NCBI GenBank assembly: GCA_029258325.1
Contig: JARHZF010000061.1
Location: forward strand, 1-64,000
DNA: 64,000 nt
Reading direction: 5' to 3'
From: Anaerobiospirillum sp.
Lineage (GTDB): Bacteria; Pseudomonadota; Gammaproteobacteria; Enterobacterales; Succinivibrionaceae
The position numbers and the translations under genes are program-made. Below, piece after piece: positions 9,482 to 19,384 of this stretch. The notes under the pieces were generated by a model. The model was not told the DNA's origin and made no database searches. It was given only the letters and a program-made list of their open reading frames with translations. How positions within the stretch are numbered: the stretch's first letter is position 1; each line of letters begins with the position of its first letter.

Positions 9482-10414
9482 CTAAATTCCTGCAGGTGTT
9501 AATACACCATTATCAATATACTCAATAGCACTCTCTTTAGTTTCTTTCATTATGTTTACTATTTCATAATTTCTACAATCACTAAGAAGTGCTCTTAAAA
9601 GTTTATTATTAAGTGCATGTCCTGTCTTATAAGCAACAAAATCACCTAAAATACTTCTGCCATCCATATATAAATCACCAATTGCATCTAGCATTTTGTG
9701 TTTTACAAATTCATTTGGATAACGAAGACCATCTGGATTTATTACTCTATAATCATCAAGAACAATTGCATTCTCAAGAGAACCACCTAATGCTAGTTGA
9801 TGAGCATGCATATACTCAACATCTTTCATAAAGCAAAAAGTTCTTGCTCTTGATACTTCACGTGCAAAAGATTCACCTGAAAAATCCAAATAAAATCTTT
9901 GACTTTCTTTTTCCATTGCTGGGTGATTAAAATCAATAGTTAAATCTAAAGAGAAACCATTTTCACTTGGATTTAACTCTGCCCATTTATCACCATCTTC
10001 AACTCTTACTTTTCTTAAAACTCTTAAAAATTGTTTAGGAGCATCTAAATCAACAACACCTGTTGATGTAAATAAATAGATAAAAGGTTGAGCTGAACCA
10101 TCCATAACAGGAACTTCAGGAGCATTTACATCTACATAAAGATTATCAATACCTAAAGCTGATAATGCTGCTGTTAAGTGTTCTACTGTTGAAATTCTTA
10201 CGCCATCTAAATTTACTAATGCTGTACAAAGTTGAGTGTCACGCACAGACTCTGCATTACATTTCATAACAACATTAGGATCTAAATCTGTTCTTGTGTA
10301 AACAATTCCAGTATTAGCAGGGGCAGGGCGAAATGTTACATTCACTGCTTTTCCAGAGTGAAGACCTATACCTGTAGTAGAAACTATTTTTGATACAGTG
10401 CGCTGCTTAATCAT
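9482..10414 (-). CDS. lpxC: UDP-3-O-acyl-N-acetylglucosamine deacetylase LpxC
   Basis: LpxC catalyses the committed step of lipid A synthesis. The start ATG at 10414 ([21 protein letters not shown]) matches the family and has an AGGAAGG ribosome site; the frame extends further upstream without homology. Zinc ligands are visible in [10 protein letters not shown] and [14 protein letters not shown], and the product of 310 residues has normal length. It follows ftsZ as in E. coli but is preceded by its own promoter and by a terminator behind ftsZ. Confidence 0.97.
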   Translation of the reverse strand: MIKQRTVSKIVSTTGIGLHSGKAVNVTFRPAPANTGIVYTRTDLDPNVVMKCNAESVRDTQLCTALVNLDGVRISTVEHLTAALSALGIDNLYVDVNAPEVPVMDGSAQPFIYLFTSTGVVDLDAPKQFLRVLRKVRVEDGDKWAELNPSENGFSLDLTIDFNHPAMEKESQRFYLDFSGESFAREVSRARTFCFMKDVEYMHAHQLALGGSLENAIVLDDYRVINPDGLRYPNEFVKHKMLDAIGDLYMDGRSILGDFVAYKTGHALNNKLLRALLSDCRNYEIVNIMKETKESAIEYIDNGVLTPAGI

Positions 10415-10445
10415 GCAAACTACCTTCCTAAAAGATAAATTTAAT

Positions 10446-10461
10446 CTAGTATTACTACTAG
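10446..10461 (-). promoter_or_regulatory. Small inverted repeat in the lpxC leader
   Basis: CTAGTA (10446-10451) and TACTAG (10456-10461) form a 6-bp hairpin with a 4-nt loop, about 30 bases before the lpxC start. Its role is unknown. Confidence 0.35.
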
Positions 10462-10527
10462 ACACACAAGTTTTTTTTTCCCTAACTAAATTATTGTAAT
10501 TTGCTATAGTGTTTTATTTGAATGTAG

Positions 10528-10555
10528 AGTATACATTACTTAGGTAAAATGTAAA
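10528..10555 (-). promoter_or_regulatory. Candidate sigma70 promoter of lpxC
   Basis: On the minus strand TTTACA (10550-10555) and TATACT (10528-10533) are separated by 16 bases. Transcription from here would give lpxC a leader of about 100 nt. It is the best promoter match in the ftsZ-lpxC gap. Confidence 0.55.
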
Positions 10556-10620
10556 GTAATTAACTTGAGCTAATCTTGTAATTTATGAATATATAGGAAA
10601 TTATTATCATATTAATCTAT

Positions 10621-10668
10621 TTAAAATTATACTTTTGTATAATTTTAAACATACATACATGTATGTAT
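10621..10668. repeat. Two adjacent perfect inverted repeats between ftsZ and lpxC
   Basis: TTAAAATTATAC (10621-10632) and GTATAATTTTAA (10637-10648) form a perfect 12-bp stem with a TTTT loop. Two bases further, 10651-10668 is the perfect 18-bp palindrome ATACATACATGTATGTAT. They lie between the ftsZ terminator and the lpxC promoter, where an operator could sit. Confidence 0.7.
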
Positions 10669-10676
10669 TATTAATA

Positions 10677-10706
10677 AAAAATGGTGCCTTTTTAAGCACC
10701 ATTTTT
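10677..10706 (-). terminator. Rho-independent terminator after ftsZ
   Basis: An 11-bp stem (AAAAATGGTGC at 10677-10687, GCACCATTTTT at 10696-10706) lies about 20 bases after the ftsZ stop and ends in A/T tracts on either strand. It separates the dcw cluster from lpxC. Confidence 0.85.
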
Positions 10707-10727
10707 ATTTAAAGCTTTATTAATTTA

Positions 10728-12101
10728 TTAGTCAGCTTTATTTCTTAAAATATTTGGAACTTCCCAAAGATCTGCTGGTTCGTCTTTTGTAGATAATCCA
10801 CTTTGACCAACTCTCATTTCACCATTTGATACAGATAACTCTTGAGGAGTTGCACCAGAACCACCAATAGATACAGTTCTATGTTGATTATTTGGTGTTG
10901 CTGTAAATGGATTTGGAGCTGAAGATTGTAAAGATACTTCAGGTGTTTTACTTCCATCTTGTGTCATACTAAAGAAATGACCTTGACCACCTTCAGAACT
11001 TAAACCAACTGGTGATTGTGTTATAGCATTATTTCTTCTAATAGATGCTTGTGCACGAGCAACAGCTGCAGAACTATCTAAACCTGGAGTATCAGAACCT
11101 GAGAAACCAGTAATTAAAATTGTAATAGAAATTTGATCTTCACCTAACTTATCGTCAAATGCTAAACCAAACTTACAATCTGCATTTTCATCAGCATAGC
11201 TTTGAATTGCATTATTAACCTCTTCCCATTTTGCAATAGGGAAGTTTGGATTTATACGAGAATGTACTAGAAGACCTGCTGCAGATGAAATATCAACTTG
11301 CTCAATTAATGGAGAGTGAATAGCCTTTTGAATAGCATCTTCTACAAAGTTTGCACCTTGACCTATACCAGTACCGATCATAGCATGACCACGATCTCTC
11401 ATAATTGCTTCAACGTCTGCTAAGTCTAGGTTTATATAACCTGGCTTAATTGCATCAATGATACCACGTACTGAATTGTAAAGAACATCATTAGCTTCAT
11501 GGAAAGCATTTACAATTGAAATATTTGCACCTAAGTTCTTTAATAGTTTATCGTTATCAACAACAATTAAAGAATCAACATGCTTTGAAAGCTCTGTGAT
11601 ACCTGCTTCTGCGTTTACTCTATGTCTCTTGCCCTCAAACTTAAATGGTTTTGTAACAACAGCAATAGTTAAAGCACCTGTCTCTTTAGCAACTTCAGCA
11701 ATAATAGGTGATGCACCAGTACCAGTACCACCGCCCATACCTGCTGTAATAAAGACAATCTTTGAGTTTTGAAGAAGCTTCTTAACATCTTCTCTTGACT
11801 CTTCAGCAGCTTTCCTACCCTTGTTAGGATCACAACCTGAACCTAAACCATTAGTTAGCTTTACACCAATTTGAACAACTTTGTGAGCAGTAGATCTTGA
11901 AAGTGCAATAGCATCAGTGTTAACAGCAATAAATTGAACATCAGCTAAACTCTGATTAATCATATGCTGAACGGAGTTGCCACCGCCACCACCAACACCT
12001 ACAACACGAATTGTACATTTGCAAGGTGTGTGAATACCTATCTCATTGCTAATCTCGTCGTTTTCGGTATCTGAAACCGACTCTACTTGAAAATCGCTCA
12101 T
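10728..12101 (-). CDS. ftsZ: Cell division protein FtsZ
   Basis: FtsZ is the tubulin-like GTPase that forms the division ring. The tubulin signature GGGTGTGASP, the GVGGGGGNSV nucleotide-binding loop and the T7-loop-containing C-terminal domain are clear. A linker rich in Ser/Gln/Pro leads to the C-terminal tail (ADLWEVPNILRNKAD), which fits the FtsA/ZipA-binding consensus (D-x-x-x-P-x-x-L-R). An alternative GTG start at 12113 exists; the ATG at 12101 is preferred because AAGTGAGAT precedes it at normal spacing. It ends the dcw cluster and is followed by a terminator. Confidence 0.98.
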   Translation of the reverse strand: MSDFQVESVSDTENDEISNEIGIHTPCKCTIRVVGVGGGGGNSVQHMINQSLADVQFIAVNTDAIALSRSTAHKVVQIGVKLTNGLGSGCDPNKGRKAAEESREDVKKLLQNSKIVFITAGMGGGTGTGASPIIAEVAKETGALTIAVVTKPFKFEGKRHRVNAEAGITELSKHVDSLIVVDNDKLLKNLGANISIVNAFHEANDVLYNSVRGIIDAIKPGYINLDLADVEAIMRDRGHAMIGTGIGQGANFVEDAIQKAIHSPLIEQVDISSAAGLLVHSRINPNFPIAKWEEVNNAIQSYADENADCKFGLAFDDKLGEDQISITILITGFSGSDTPGLDSSAAVARAQASIRRNNAITQSPVGLSSEGGQGHFFSMTQDGSKTPEVSLQSSAPNPFTATPNNQHRTVSIGGSGATPQELSVSNGEMRVGQSGLSTKDEPADLWEVPNILRNKAD

Positions 12102-12190
12102 TTTATATCTCACTTAAAGATCGGTAATCTAATACCAATACACTATCAAATTATATATATTATAAACAAAAATTATTTTTTTTTGCTAAT

Positions 12191-13540
12191 TTAAAATTCT
12201 TTTGATAGCCAATCTTTGATCGCTTTCAAAGTCCTTTTACCTTTTCCCTTAGGAATGTCTTCCTCTTTTGCACTATTTTCATCACTTGCAAATTTGGAAA
12301 AACGTAATAAACCTATAGATACAGCATGATCTGGATCTCTTATTTGAGGATCATCACCTGTAACTCCAATACATCTTCCTATCTTAACTTTAGCAGGAAC
12401 ACCATTATGTCTTGGATTTAAACAAGAGGCTACTAATTTATCTACACCTCTAAGTTTTGCCATACCACCTGTAATTACAAAACCTGCACCTAAATTTAAG
12501 TGACCTGATTGTAATTCTCTTACATGTCTTTCAATTGAATTACAAATACTATTACAGATATCACCTATACCTCTAGCAATAACATCTGCCATTACTATAG
12601 TATCAATAAATACATCTTCTTCAAGACCATCTTCTATTCTTGCAGGTATTTTATATAAATGATTTTGATATTCCTCTTCTGTCATTAAATCTCTATGTGC
12701 TACACCATGACGAGTCTTTAAAAGCTCTGCCATATATAAAGGCACATGAAACTCAGATGCAATAGCTTCTGTAATTTTATTTCCACCTCTATCAATAGAA
12801 AAGGATATAACTAATTTCTTTTTATCATAAACGCAAACATCAACTGTACCACCACCAAAATCAATTAGACAAACACCAATTTCCTTTTCAGCTTCAGTTA
12901 AAACAGCATCAGCTGCAGCAATACCTGAAAATACTACCTGATCTACTGCTACATTTGAAGATAAAGATGTTATAGCAGATCTAAAATTTTGTTCTTGATC
13001 TTTTGAACAAGTAATTAAATGTACAGCTACACCTAAACGCATAGCATGAAGACCTATAGGATTTATAACATCTGCATTATTTTCAACTATGTAATTTTGA
13101 GGAATTACATGAATAATGTGATTACCCTCAGGTGGTCTTACAGATCGTGCATTTTCAATAGCCTTATTTTTATCTATTACACTAACTACTCTTGACTGTA
13201 CAGTAGCATTTCCTTCATCATTATATGATTTTATATGAAAACCTGTAATATTTATAACACAATGTTCTAAACTAGTTTGTGTTTGTGTTTCATACTCATT
13301 TACAAATGTTGATAAAGCATTAGATAAAGCAGGTAAATCACAAACAGAACCTGCAATAATACCTATAGATGGTATTTGATTGTAATAAGTTATAGTTACT
13401 TGTCCATCATTTTGAACTTCACCTGCAACTATACGAATAACACTTGAGCCTAAATCAATAGCTACTAAGGTAGAACTTTGCTTTTGTTTTTTATGTCCAC
13501 CACTATTAGTTTTTTTTTCTTTAGCCATTGAAAAAATCAT
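12191..13540 (-). CDS. ftsA: Cell division protein FtsA
   Basis: FtsA is the actin-like ATPase that anchors FtsZ filaments to the inner face of the membrane. Actin-fold phosphate loops (VAIDLGSSVIRIVAGE, CLIDFGGGTVDVCVYD) and the adenosine motif (GFVITGGMAKLRGVDKL) are present. The C-terminus KDWLSKEF is the expected amphipathic membrane-targeting helix. The ATG at 13540 has an AAGAGG ribosome site. It lies between ftsQ and ftsZ, in canonical order. Confidence 0.97.
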   Translation of the reverse strand: MIFSMAKEKKTNSGGHKKQKQSSTLVAIDLGSSVIRIVAGEVQNDGQVTITYYNQIPSIGIIAGSVCDLPALSNALSTFVNEYETQTQTSLEHCVINITGFHIKSYNDEGNATVQSRVVSVIDKNKAIENARSVRPPEGNHIIHVIPQNYIVENNADVINPIGLHAMRLGVAVHLITCSKDQEQNFRSAITSLSSNVAVDQVVFSGIAAADAVLTEAEKEIGVCLIDFGGGTVDVCVYDKKKLVISFSIDRGGNKITEAIASEFHVPLYMAELLKTRHGVAHRDLMTEEEYQNHLYKIPARIEDGLEEDVFIDTIVMADVIARGIGDICNSICNSIERHVRELQSGHLNLGAGFVITGGMAKLRGVDKLVASCLNPRHNGVPAKVKIGRCIGVTGDDPQIRDPDHAVSIGLLRFSKFASDENSAKEEDIPKGKGKRTLKAIKDWLSKEF

Positions 13541-13561
13541 GACAAATGCCTCTTAAACCAT

Positions 13562-14320
13562 TTATTTTTTATCGTGCTTTTTAATTGCAAAACCAACATC
13601 ATATCTTAAATCGATATATTCTACATCAGTTTGCAAAAATCCTGTTTTAGAAAAAGATTCTAAAAAAAGATCTAACCTTTTTAAAAGATTATTATTACCG
13701 ACATCTCGTCCTAATATAATCCACATGCCACTTTGTAGTTTTATTCTATAACTTCTTACACTATCTAAAAAAACAGCCTCAATATGATAAGGCGTACCTT
13801 TTAGCTTATTTAAGAATATTACAGCATGCTCAAATACCTCATGAGCTAAATCATCATGATTTGCACCTAACTTTACAAGAGGATCTTTAAAGTTTGACAT
13901 ATCAGGATAAAAAACTGTCTTACTTTTAGCATCATATATACCATTATCATTCCAAAAGGCTGTAGCCATATGCTCTACTATAGAAACAACAACAGTATCA
14001 GGCATTTTCTTTTTAACAGAAACATTTGCAACCCAAGGCAGTTGTAAAAGCTCATTATGTAATGGTGTTAGATCTAATGTTGCTATATTTTTATTTGCAA
14101 TTAAAGGACTTGCTGTAGCAACAATTTCTTTTTTAGTAAGCCTTTTTAAAGATCCCTCAATTTCAATTGCTTTAACAGGTAACACACTATCAGATTGTAT
14201 ATTACTTTTTAGATAAAAGTAAACATAAGATACTGCAGTTATAGAGATAAAAAAGAAAGCTATAGAAAAAAGGATATAACCCCTTGTTTTTCCTCTTTTA
14301 TGATTTCTTGTAACTGCCAC
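13562..14320 (-). CDS. ftsQ: Cell division protein FtsQ
   Basis: FtsQ is a bitopic membrane protein bridging early and late divisome proteins. The 252-residue chain has a short basic cytoplasmic N-terminus, one membrane helix (about 15-36), a POTRA domain (PVKAIEIEGSLKRLTKKEI...LPWVANVSVKKKMPDTVVVSIVEH) and a beta domain. The start directly abuts the murC stop at 14321. In E. coli ddlB separates these two genes; it is missing here. Confidence 0.93.
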   Translation of the reverse strand: MAVTRNHKRGKTRGYILFSIAFFFISITAVSYVYFYLKSNIQSDSVLPVKAIEIEGSLKRLTKKEIVATASPLIANKNIATLDLTPLHNELLQLPWVANVSVKKKMPDTVVVSIVEHMATAFWNDNGIYDAKSKTVFYPDMSNFKDPLVKLGANHDDLAHEVFEHAVIFLNKLKGTPYHIEAVFLDSVRSYRIKLQSGMWIILGRDVGNNNLLKRLDLFLESFSKTGFLQTDVEYIDLRYDVGFAIKKHDKK

Positions 14321-15751
14321 TTATTTACCTTTACTTATTGATGATAGCTCTCGTGCTATAGAAACAACATTACCTGCACCTTGTGTAATAACAATATCAT
14401 CTTCTTTACATAAAGATTTTAAGAGCTCTATTGCTTCTTCTTGATTTTCTACAAAATGAGGCTCTATTTTACCTAAATCTCTAATAGATCTACATAAGTG
14501 TCTACTGTCTATATTAGCAATAGGCTTTTCACCTGCTGAATAAACCTCAAGTAATAAAAGAACATCAACATTTTGTAATACTTTAATAAAGTCTTCATAA
14601 AGATCACGTGTTCTTGTATATCTATGAGGTTGAAAAATCATAACAAGACGTTTTGTAGGAAAAGCATCTCTTGCAGCTTTAATTGTAGCTAAAACTTCTG
14701 TTGGATGATGGCCATAATCATCAATAACAGTTATATTTTTATTATTTAAACTTATGCCATCATAACGCTGAAAACGTCTACCTACACCTTCAAATTCACG
14801 TAAAGCTTCAATAATAGCATCTTTTGAAATCCCCTCTTCCATTGCTACTGCAACAGCTGCTGTTGCATTCTTTGCCATATGAAGACCAGGTAGAGATAGC
14901 TCTATATCAATAACTTCTTGATTTTTACAAATAATAGAAAATTGAGAGCCAAGACCTTTTGCTTTATAGTTTATAAGCCTAAAATCTGCCTTTTCATTTT
15001 CACCATAAGTAATAATACTTCTATGAATAGATGGTATTATTTCTTCTATTGAAGCATCATCAATACAAACTACACAAACTCCATAAAAAGGAAGATTATG
15101 TGCAAATTCTACAAATGTTTCTTGTAACTTTCTAAAATCACCACCATAGGTCTCTAAATGATCAGGCTCTATATTAGTGATAATAGACATCATAGGTTGT
15201 AAATGTAAAAAAGAAGCGTCAGATTCATCTGCCTCTGCTATTAAATATCTTGATGTACCTAATCTTGCATTAGTACCTGCTGAATTTAATAAACCACCTA
15301 TAACAAAAGTAGGATCTAAATTAGCTTTAGCAAAAATACTTGCAATTAAACTTGTAGTTGTAGTTTTACCATGTGTTCCTGCTATAGCAATACCATAACG
15401 ATAACGCATAAGCTCAGCTAACATCTCTGCACGACGTACTACAGGAATTCTATTTTGTAATGCATATGCAATTTCAGGGTTTTCTTGAGATATTGCAGAT
15501 GATATTACAACAACACTTGCACCCTCTACATGTTCTGATTTATGACCTATAAAAACAGTTATGCCTTTATTTTCAAGTCTTTGTGTTGTTTGAGATTTAG
15601 CAATATCAGATCCTGATACTATATAACCTTCATTATGTAAAACCTCAGCAATACCACACATACCTGTACCACCAATACCCACAAAGTGTATTCTTTTAAT
15701 CTTATGCATAAGTGGCACAGCAAGTTTAATTTCAGAACAAATTTCTCTCAT
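14321..15751 (-). CDS. murC: UDP-N-acetylmuramate--L-alanine ligase MurC
   Basis: MurC adds L-alanine to UDP-MurNAc, the first stem-peptide step. The 476-residue Mur ligase has [17 protein letters not shown] at its N-terminus, the ATP loop [26 protein letters not shown] and the C-terminal [17 protein letters not shown]. The long N-terminus before HFVGIGG is shared with enterobacterial MurC, so the ATG at 15751 is kept. Confidence 0.98.
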   Translation of the reverse strand: MREICSEIKLAVPLMHKIKRIHFVGIGGTGMCGIAEVLHNEGYIVSGSDIAKSQTTQRLENKGITVFIGHKSEHVEGASVVVISSAISQENPEIAYALQNRIPVVRRAEMLAELMRYRYGIAIAGTHGKTTTTSLIASIFAKANLDPTFVIGGLLNSAGTNARLGTSRYLIAEADESDASFLHLQPMMSIITNIEPDHLETYGGDFRKLQETFVEFAHNLPFYGVCVVCIDDASIEEIIPSIHRSIITYGENEKADFRLINYKAKGLGSQFSIICKNQEVIDIELSLPGLHMAKNATAAVAVAMEEGISKDAIIEALREFEGVGRRFQRYDGISLNNKNITVIDDYGHHPTEVLATIKAARDAFPTKRLVMIFQPHRYTRTRDLYEDFIKVLQNVDVLLLLEVYSAGEKPIANIDSRHLCRSIRDLGKIEPHFVENQEEAIELLKSLCKEDDIVITQGAGNVVSIARELSSISKGK

Positions 15752-15801
15752 TTTTTATACCTAAGTTCTAAGAACATGTATTGTACAAAATTAAACAAAT
15801 T

Positions 15802-16857
15802 TTATAAATTATCAATAATTGATAATATTTTATCTGTTGAATCTATAATTGCTATTTCATGTGTTTTTAAAGACATTTTTTCTAATTTATCTTTATTTTC
15901 TAATAAATCATCTAAAATATCTTTCATCTTTGTATCTATATCCTTTTGTGGTACTAATAAAGATGCTTTTTCATTTACCATAGACATAGCATTTAAAGTT
16001 TGATGATCATCAACTGCTGTTGGTAGCGGCACAAAAACAGCAGGAAGATTACAAGCACTAACTTCAGCTACTGTTAAAGCACCTGCTCTACATACTATTA
16101 AATGAGCATTATCAAGCTCTTTATCCATATCTTTTATAAATTCAAGGACACGTACTTCAAAATCAGCATCTTTATAAAGTTCTTTTACAGACTCTTCGTT
16201 ACCTTTGCCTGTTTGATGTAAAAGACAAAAATCTTTATTTTTTAAACTTTTAAAAATAGCTGGTAATTTATCATTTAATGCTTTAGCACCTAAAGAACCA
16301 CCTACAACTAAAATATTTATCTTACCTTTAAAATCTTTTTCTTTATTATATAAAGATACAATACTCTCACGTACAGGATTTCCTACATAAGAGACATTAC
16401 TACCCTCAAAAGCACCTTTAAAACCTAATAAAATCTTAGTTGCAAATTTAGCTAATATTTTATTAGTAAGACCTGCTTTGGCATTTTGCTCATGAAGTAT
16501 TAGAGGAATATTTAAAAGCTTTGCAGAAAGACCACCGGGACCTGAGGCATAACCCCCCATACCTATACAAAGATCAGGCTTAAATTCTTTTATAATTTTT
16601 TTAGATTGATTTACAGATTTTAAAATCATAAATGGTGCTTTTAATAATCTTAAAATACCATTGCCTCTAATACCTTGTACATCTATATACTTAATATTAA
16701 AGCCATGCTCTGGTACTAGTTTTTCTTCCATACGACCTCTAGTACCAAGCCATAAAATTTCACATCCTCTTTGCTCTAATTTTTTTGCAATAGCTATAGC
16801 TGGAAATACATGTCCACCAGTACCACCTGCCATAATTAAAACCCTATTTAACTTCAT
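15802..16857 (-). CDS. murG: Lipid II synthase MurG
   Basis: MurG transfers GlcNAc from UDP-GlcNAc to lipid I at the inner face of the membrane. The 351-residue GT-B glycosyltransferase shows GGTGGHVFPAIAIA, the GMGGYASGPGG and LHEQNAKAGLTNKIL motifs, VVGGSLGAKALN and the UDP-GlcNAc site CRAGALTVAEV with LPTAVDDHQTLNA. It lies four bases after ftsW in the usual order. Confidence 0.97.
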   Translation of the reverse strand: MKLNRVLIMAGGTGGHVFPAIAIAKKLEQRGCEILWLGTRGRMEEKLVPEHGFNIKYIDVQGIRGNGILRLLKAPFMILKSVNQSKKIIKEFKPDLCIGMGGYASGPGGLSAKLLNIPLILHEQNAKAGLTNKILAKFATKILLGFKGAFEGSNVSYVGNPVRESIVSLYNKEKDFKGKINILVVGGSLGAKALNDKLPAIFKSLKNKDFCLLHQTGKGNEESVKELYKDADFEVRVLEFIKDMDKELDNAHLIVCRAGALTVAEVSACNLPAVFVPLPTAVDDHQTLNAMSMVNEKASLLVPQKDIDTKMKDILDDLLENKDKLEKMSLKTHEIAIIDSTDKILSIIDNL

Positions 16858-16861
16858 TTAC

Positions 16862-18025
16862 TCAAGCCTCTTTTTGCTTTTTGTAATCAATTAATTTATT
16901 ACGCCACTCATAATCAATACGCATTAATATACCAATACCAACCATAGTAACCATAAGTGATGAACCACCATAACTTATAAGTGGTAAGGTTAAACCCTTA
17001 GTAGGTAAAGCTCCTGATGCAGCACCTATATTAATTACTGTTTGCAAACAAAACCAAAGTCCAATACCAAAAGCAACATAACCTTGAAAAATTGAACCTT
17101 TTTTCAAAATTTTAAAAGATAAAAATATAGCTTTTACTACAATTATAAATTCAAGAAAAATAACAAAAGCCATACCTAAAAAGCCAAATTCTTCACCTAA
17201 AATTGAAGTAACAAAATCGGTGTGAGCCTCTGGGAGATAACCTAACTTTTGAACTGAATTACCTAGACCCTCACCACTTAAACCACCTCGACCAAAAGCC
17301 ATTAGAGATTGAGTTAACTGATAGCCAGAACCAAACTCATCTTGCCATGGATCTAAAAATGAAGTAACACGTGCTACTCTATATGGTTGAAAGATAATTA
17401 GGAAAATTGCAATTACAGCAATAGATGCTGATGTTATTATATATTTTGTAAGACCTGCACCTGCTACAAATAATATACCTAAAGTTATTGAAGTTACTAC
17501 CACAAGAGAACCAAAGTCTGGTTGTAATAGAAGTAAAAGAGCAATAACAGCTACAAAAAGCATTGGTTTTATAAAGCCAATCTTAGTAAATCTTACTTCT
17601 AAGATCTTTCTATCTGTATAATTTGAAAAATATATAATCCAAAAAAGTTTTAAAACTTCAGCAGGCTGTATATTAAAAAAACCAAACTCAATCCATCTTT
17701 TTGCTTGATTAATTTCACGACCTATTATAAGAACCAAAATTAATAAAAATAAGGTAAAAACTAAGCCATGAATAGCATAGCTCTCCCATACTTTAGATGG
17801 AATTCCTATAGTAACAAGACCTATAAATAAACCTATAGCTACATAAACTAATTGTCTTTTCATGTAGTGTTGCTCATCACCAAATCTTGTTAAAGCCTCC
17901 ATTACAGAGGCTGATGATATTAAGATAACACTTATACCTAATAAGGCTAAAGTACATAATAGTAAAACTCTATCATAACCTATAGGTGTCTTATCTTTTC
18001 TATAGTAAGAACTATTAAAAGCCAT
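16862..18025 (-). CDS. ftsW: Septal peptidoglycan glycosyltransferase FtsW
   Basis: FtsW is a SEDS-family polytopic membrane protein that polymerises lipid II at the septum with FtsI. The 387-residue chain has about ten membrane helices and the SEDS signatures LQPDFGS, PWQDEFGSGYQLTQSLMA, GLGNSVQKLGYLPEAHTDF and LPLISYGGSS. Its ATG overlaps the murD stop by one base (TAATG), so translation is coupled. Confidence 0.97.
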   Translation of the reverse strand: MAFNSSYYRKDKTPIGYDRVLLLCTLALLGISVILISSASVMEALTRFGDEQHYMKRQLVYVAIGLFIGLVTIGIPSKVWESYAIHGLVFTLFLLILVLIIGREINQAKRWIEFGFFNIQPAEVLKLFWIIYFSNYTDRKILEVRFTKIGFIKPMLFVAVIALLLLLQPDFGSLVVVTSITLGILFVAGAGLTKYIITSASIAVIAIFLIIFQPYRVARVTSFLDPWQDEFGSGYQLTQSLMAFGRGGLSGEGLGNSVQKLGYLPEAHTDFVTSILGEEFGFLGMAFVIFLEFIIVVKAIFLSFKILKKGSIFQGYVAFGIGLWFCLQTVINIGAASGALPTKGLTLPLISYGGSSLMVTMVGIGILMRIDYEWRNKLIDYKKQKEA

Positions 18026-19374
18026 TATGATTTTGACTCTAAGTTATTCACCATATTTGCAAAAACACGTCCTCTTTCTTCATAACCTGTAAATTGATCA
18101 AAAGATGAACATGATGGTGATAATAAAATAGCACTGCCTCTAGGTGCTTTTTCAAAAGCATTGTTTAAAGCCATCTTTAAATTTAATAGCTGTGTACACT
18201 TATCCTCTGATAAAACTTTAAATAAAGCTGCATCTTTACCATAACAGTAAATATGCTTTACTTCTTTATTTAAATATTTCTTTAAAGGTGAAAAATCTTG
18301 CCCCTTACCAATACCACCTGCTAAAAGATAAATACCATTTTTATATTTATTAGCCAAACCTTCAATTGCAGCTATAGTTGATGCAACATTTGTAGCTTTT
18401 GAATCATTGAAAAAATCAATACCATCTAAAGTTCTTACTTTTTGACATCTATGATCAAGACCTACAAAAGATGTTAATGCACCTTTTATAACATCATCAT
18501 CAATATTTAAACTTTTAACTAAAGCAATAGCAGCAAGAGCATTTAACTCATTATGCTTACCTACAATTGTAAGTAAATCTATATTTAGATACTCTTTTTT
18601 ATCTACTGTTAAGAAATGACCTTTAGATATATGCTCTGTACCATAATCTTCATTAGAAAAACCAAAAGATGCCTTTATTTTTGCTTTATCTTGAGGATAT
18701 GTTTCTTTATCTTCTCTATTTACTACTACATAATTACAATTTAAGAAAATTCTTTCTTTTGCTTTTTTATATAGATTTATGTCGCCATCATATCTATCTA
18801 AATGATCTTCTGAAATATTTAAAATAGTACATGCAGTTAAATTTAATGATTTAGTAGTCTCAAGCTCAAAAGATGATAGTTCAAGTACATAAACTTCAAC
18901 ATCATCAGCTAAAATATCAAAAACAGCATTACCAAAATTTGCACCAATAACAGCTCTTTTATTAGCCATATTTAAAATATGACCAACTAATGCTGTTACT
19001 GTAGATTTTCCATTTGAACCTGTTATACCAATAATTTTAGTATTTTTATGATTTAAATTTATTTCACGAGCAAAAAGCTCAATATCGCCTACAACTTCAA
19101 CACCTTTTTCTATAGCATAAGCTATTTCTTTTGTTTGTAGGGATATGCCAGGACTTACAACTAACATGTCATATTGAGATAAAAGATCTTTATCTAGTGG
19201 TCCTAACTTAATATCAAGACCATGTGGCATCTCCTCAATATGTGGTGGGTTTAATCTTGTATCAAAAATAGATAATTGCTTTAAATCATGCTTTAAAAGA
19301 TAACCTACTGTTGCAATATTTGAAATGCCAATACCAATAACAGCTATCTTAAGACCATTTAAATTTGCATTCAT
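18025..19374 (-). CDS. murD: UDP-MurNAc-L-alanine--D-glutamate ligase MurD
   Basis: MurD adds D-glutamate to UDP-MurNAc-L-Ala in the cytoplasm. The 449-residue Mur ligase has the N-terminal Rossmann motif VIGIGISNIATV, the ATP loop GITGSNGKSTV, VLELSSFELE, the LDHRCQKVRTLDGIDFFNDSKATN stretch and a C-terminal LSPSCSSFDQF(T)GYEERG motif. It is in canonical position between mraY and ftsW. Confidence 0.97.
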   Translation of the reverse strand: MNANLNGLKIAVIGIGISNIATVGYLLKHDLKQLSIFDTRLNPPHIEEMPHGLDIKLGPLDKDLLSQYDMLVVSPGISLQTKEIAYAIEKGVEVVGDIELFAREINLNHKNTKIIGITGSNGKSTVTALVGHILNMANKRAVIGANFGNAVFDILADDVEVYVLELSSFELETTKSLNLTACTILNISEDHLDRYDGDINLYKKAKERIFLNCNYVVVNREDKETYPQDKAKIKASFGFSNEDYGTEHISKGHFLTVDKKEYLNIDLLTIVGKHNELNALAAIALVKSLNIDDDVIKGALTSFVGLDHRCQKVRTLDGIDFFNDSKATNVASTIAAIEGLANKYKNGIYLLAGGIGKGQDFSPLKKYLNKEVKHIYCYGKDAALFKVLSEDKCTQLLNLKMALNNAFEKAPRGSAILLSPSCSSFDQFTGYEERGRVFANMVNNLESKS

Positions 19375-19384
19375 ATATTATCCT

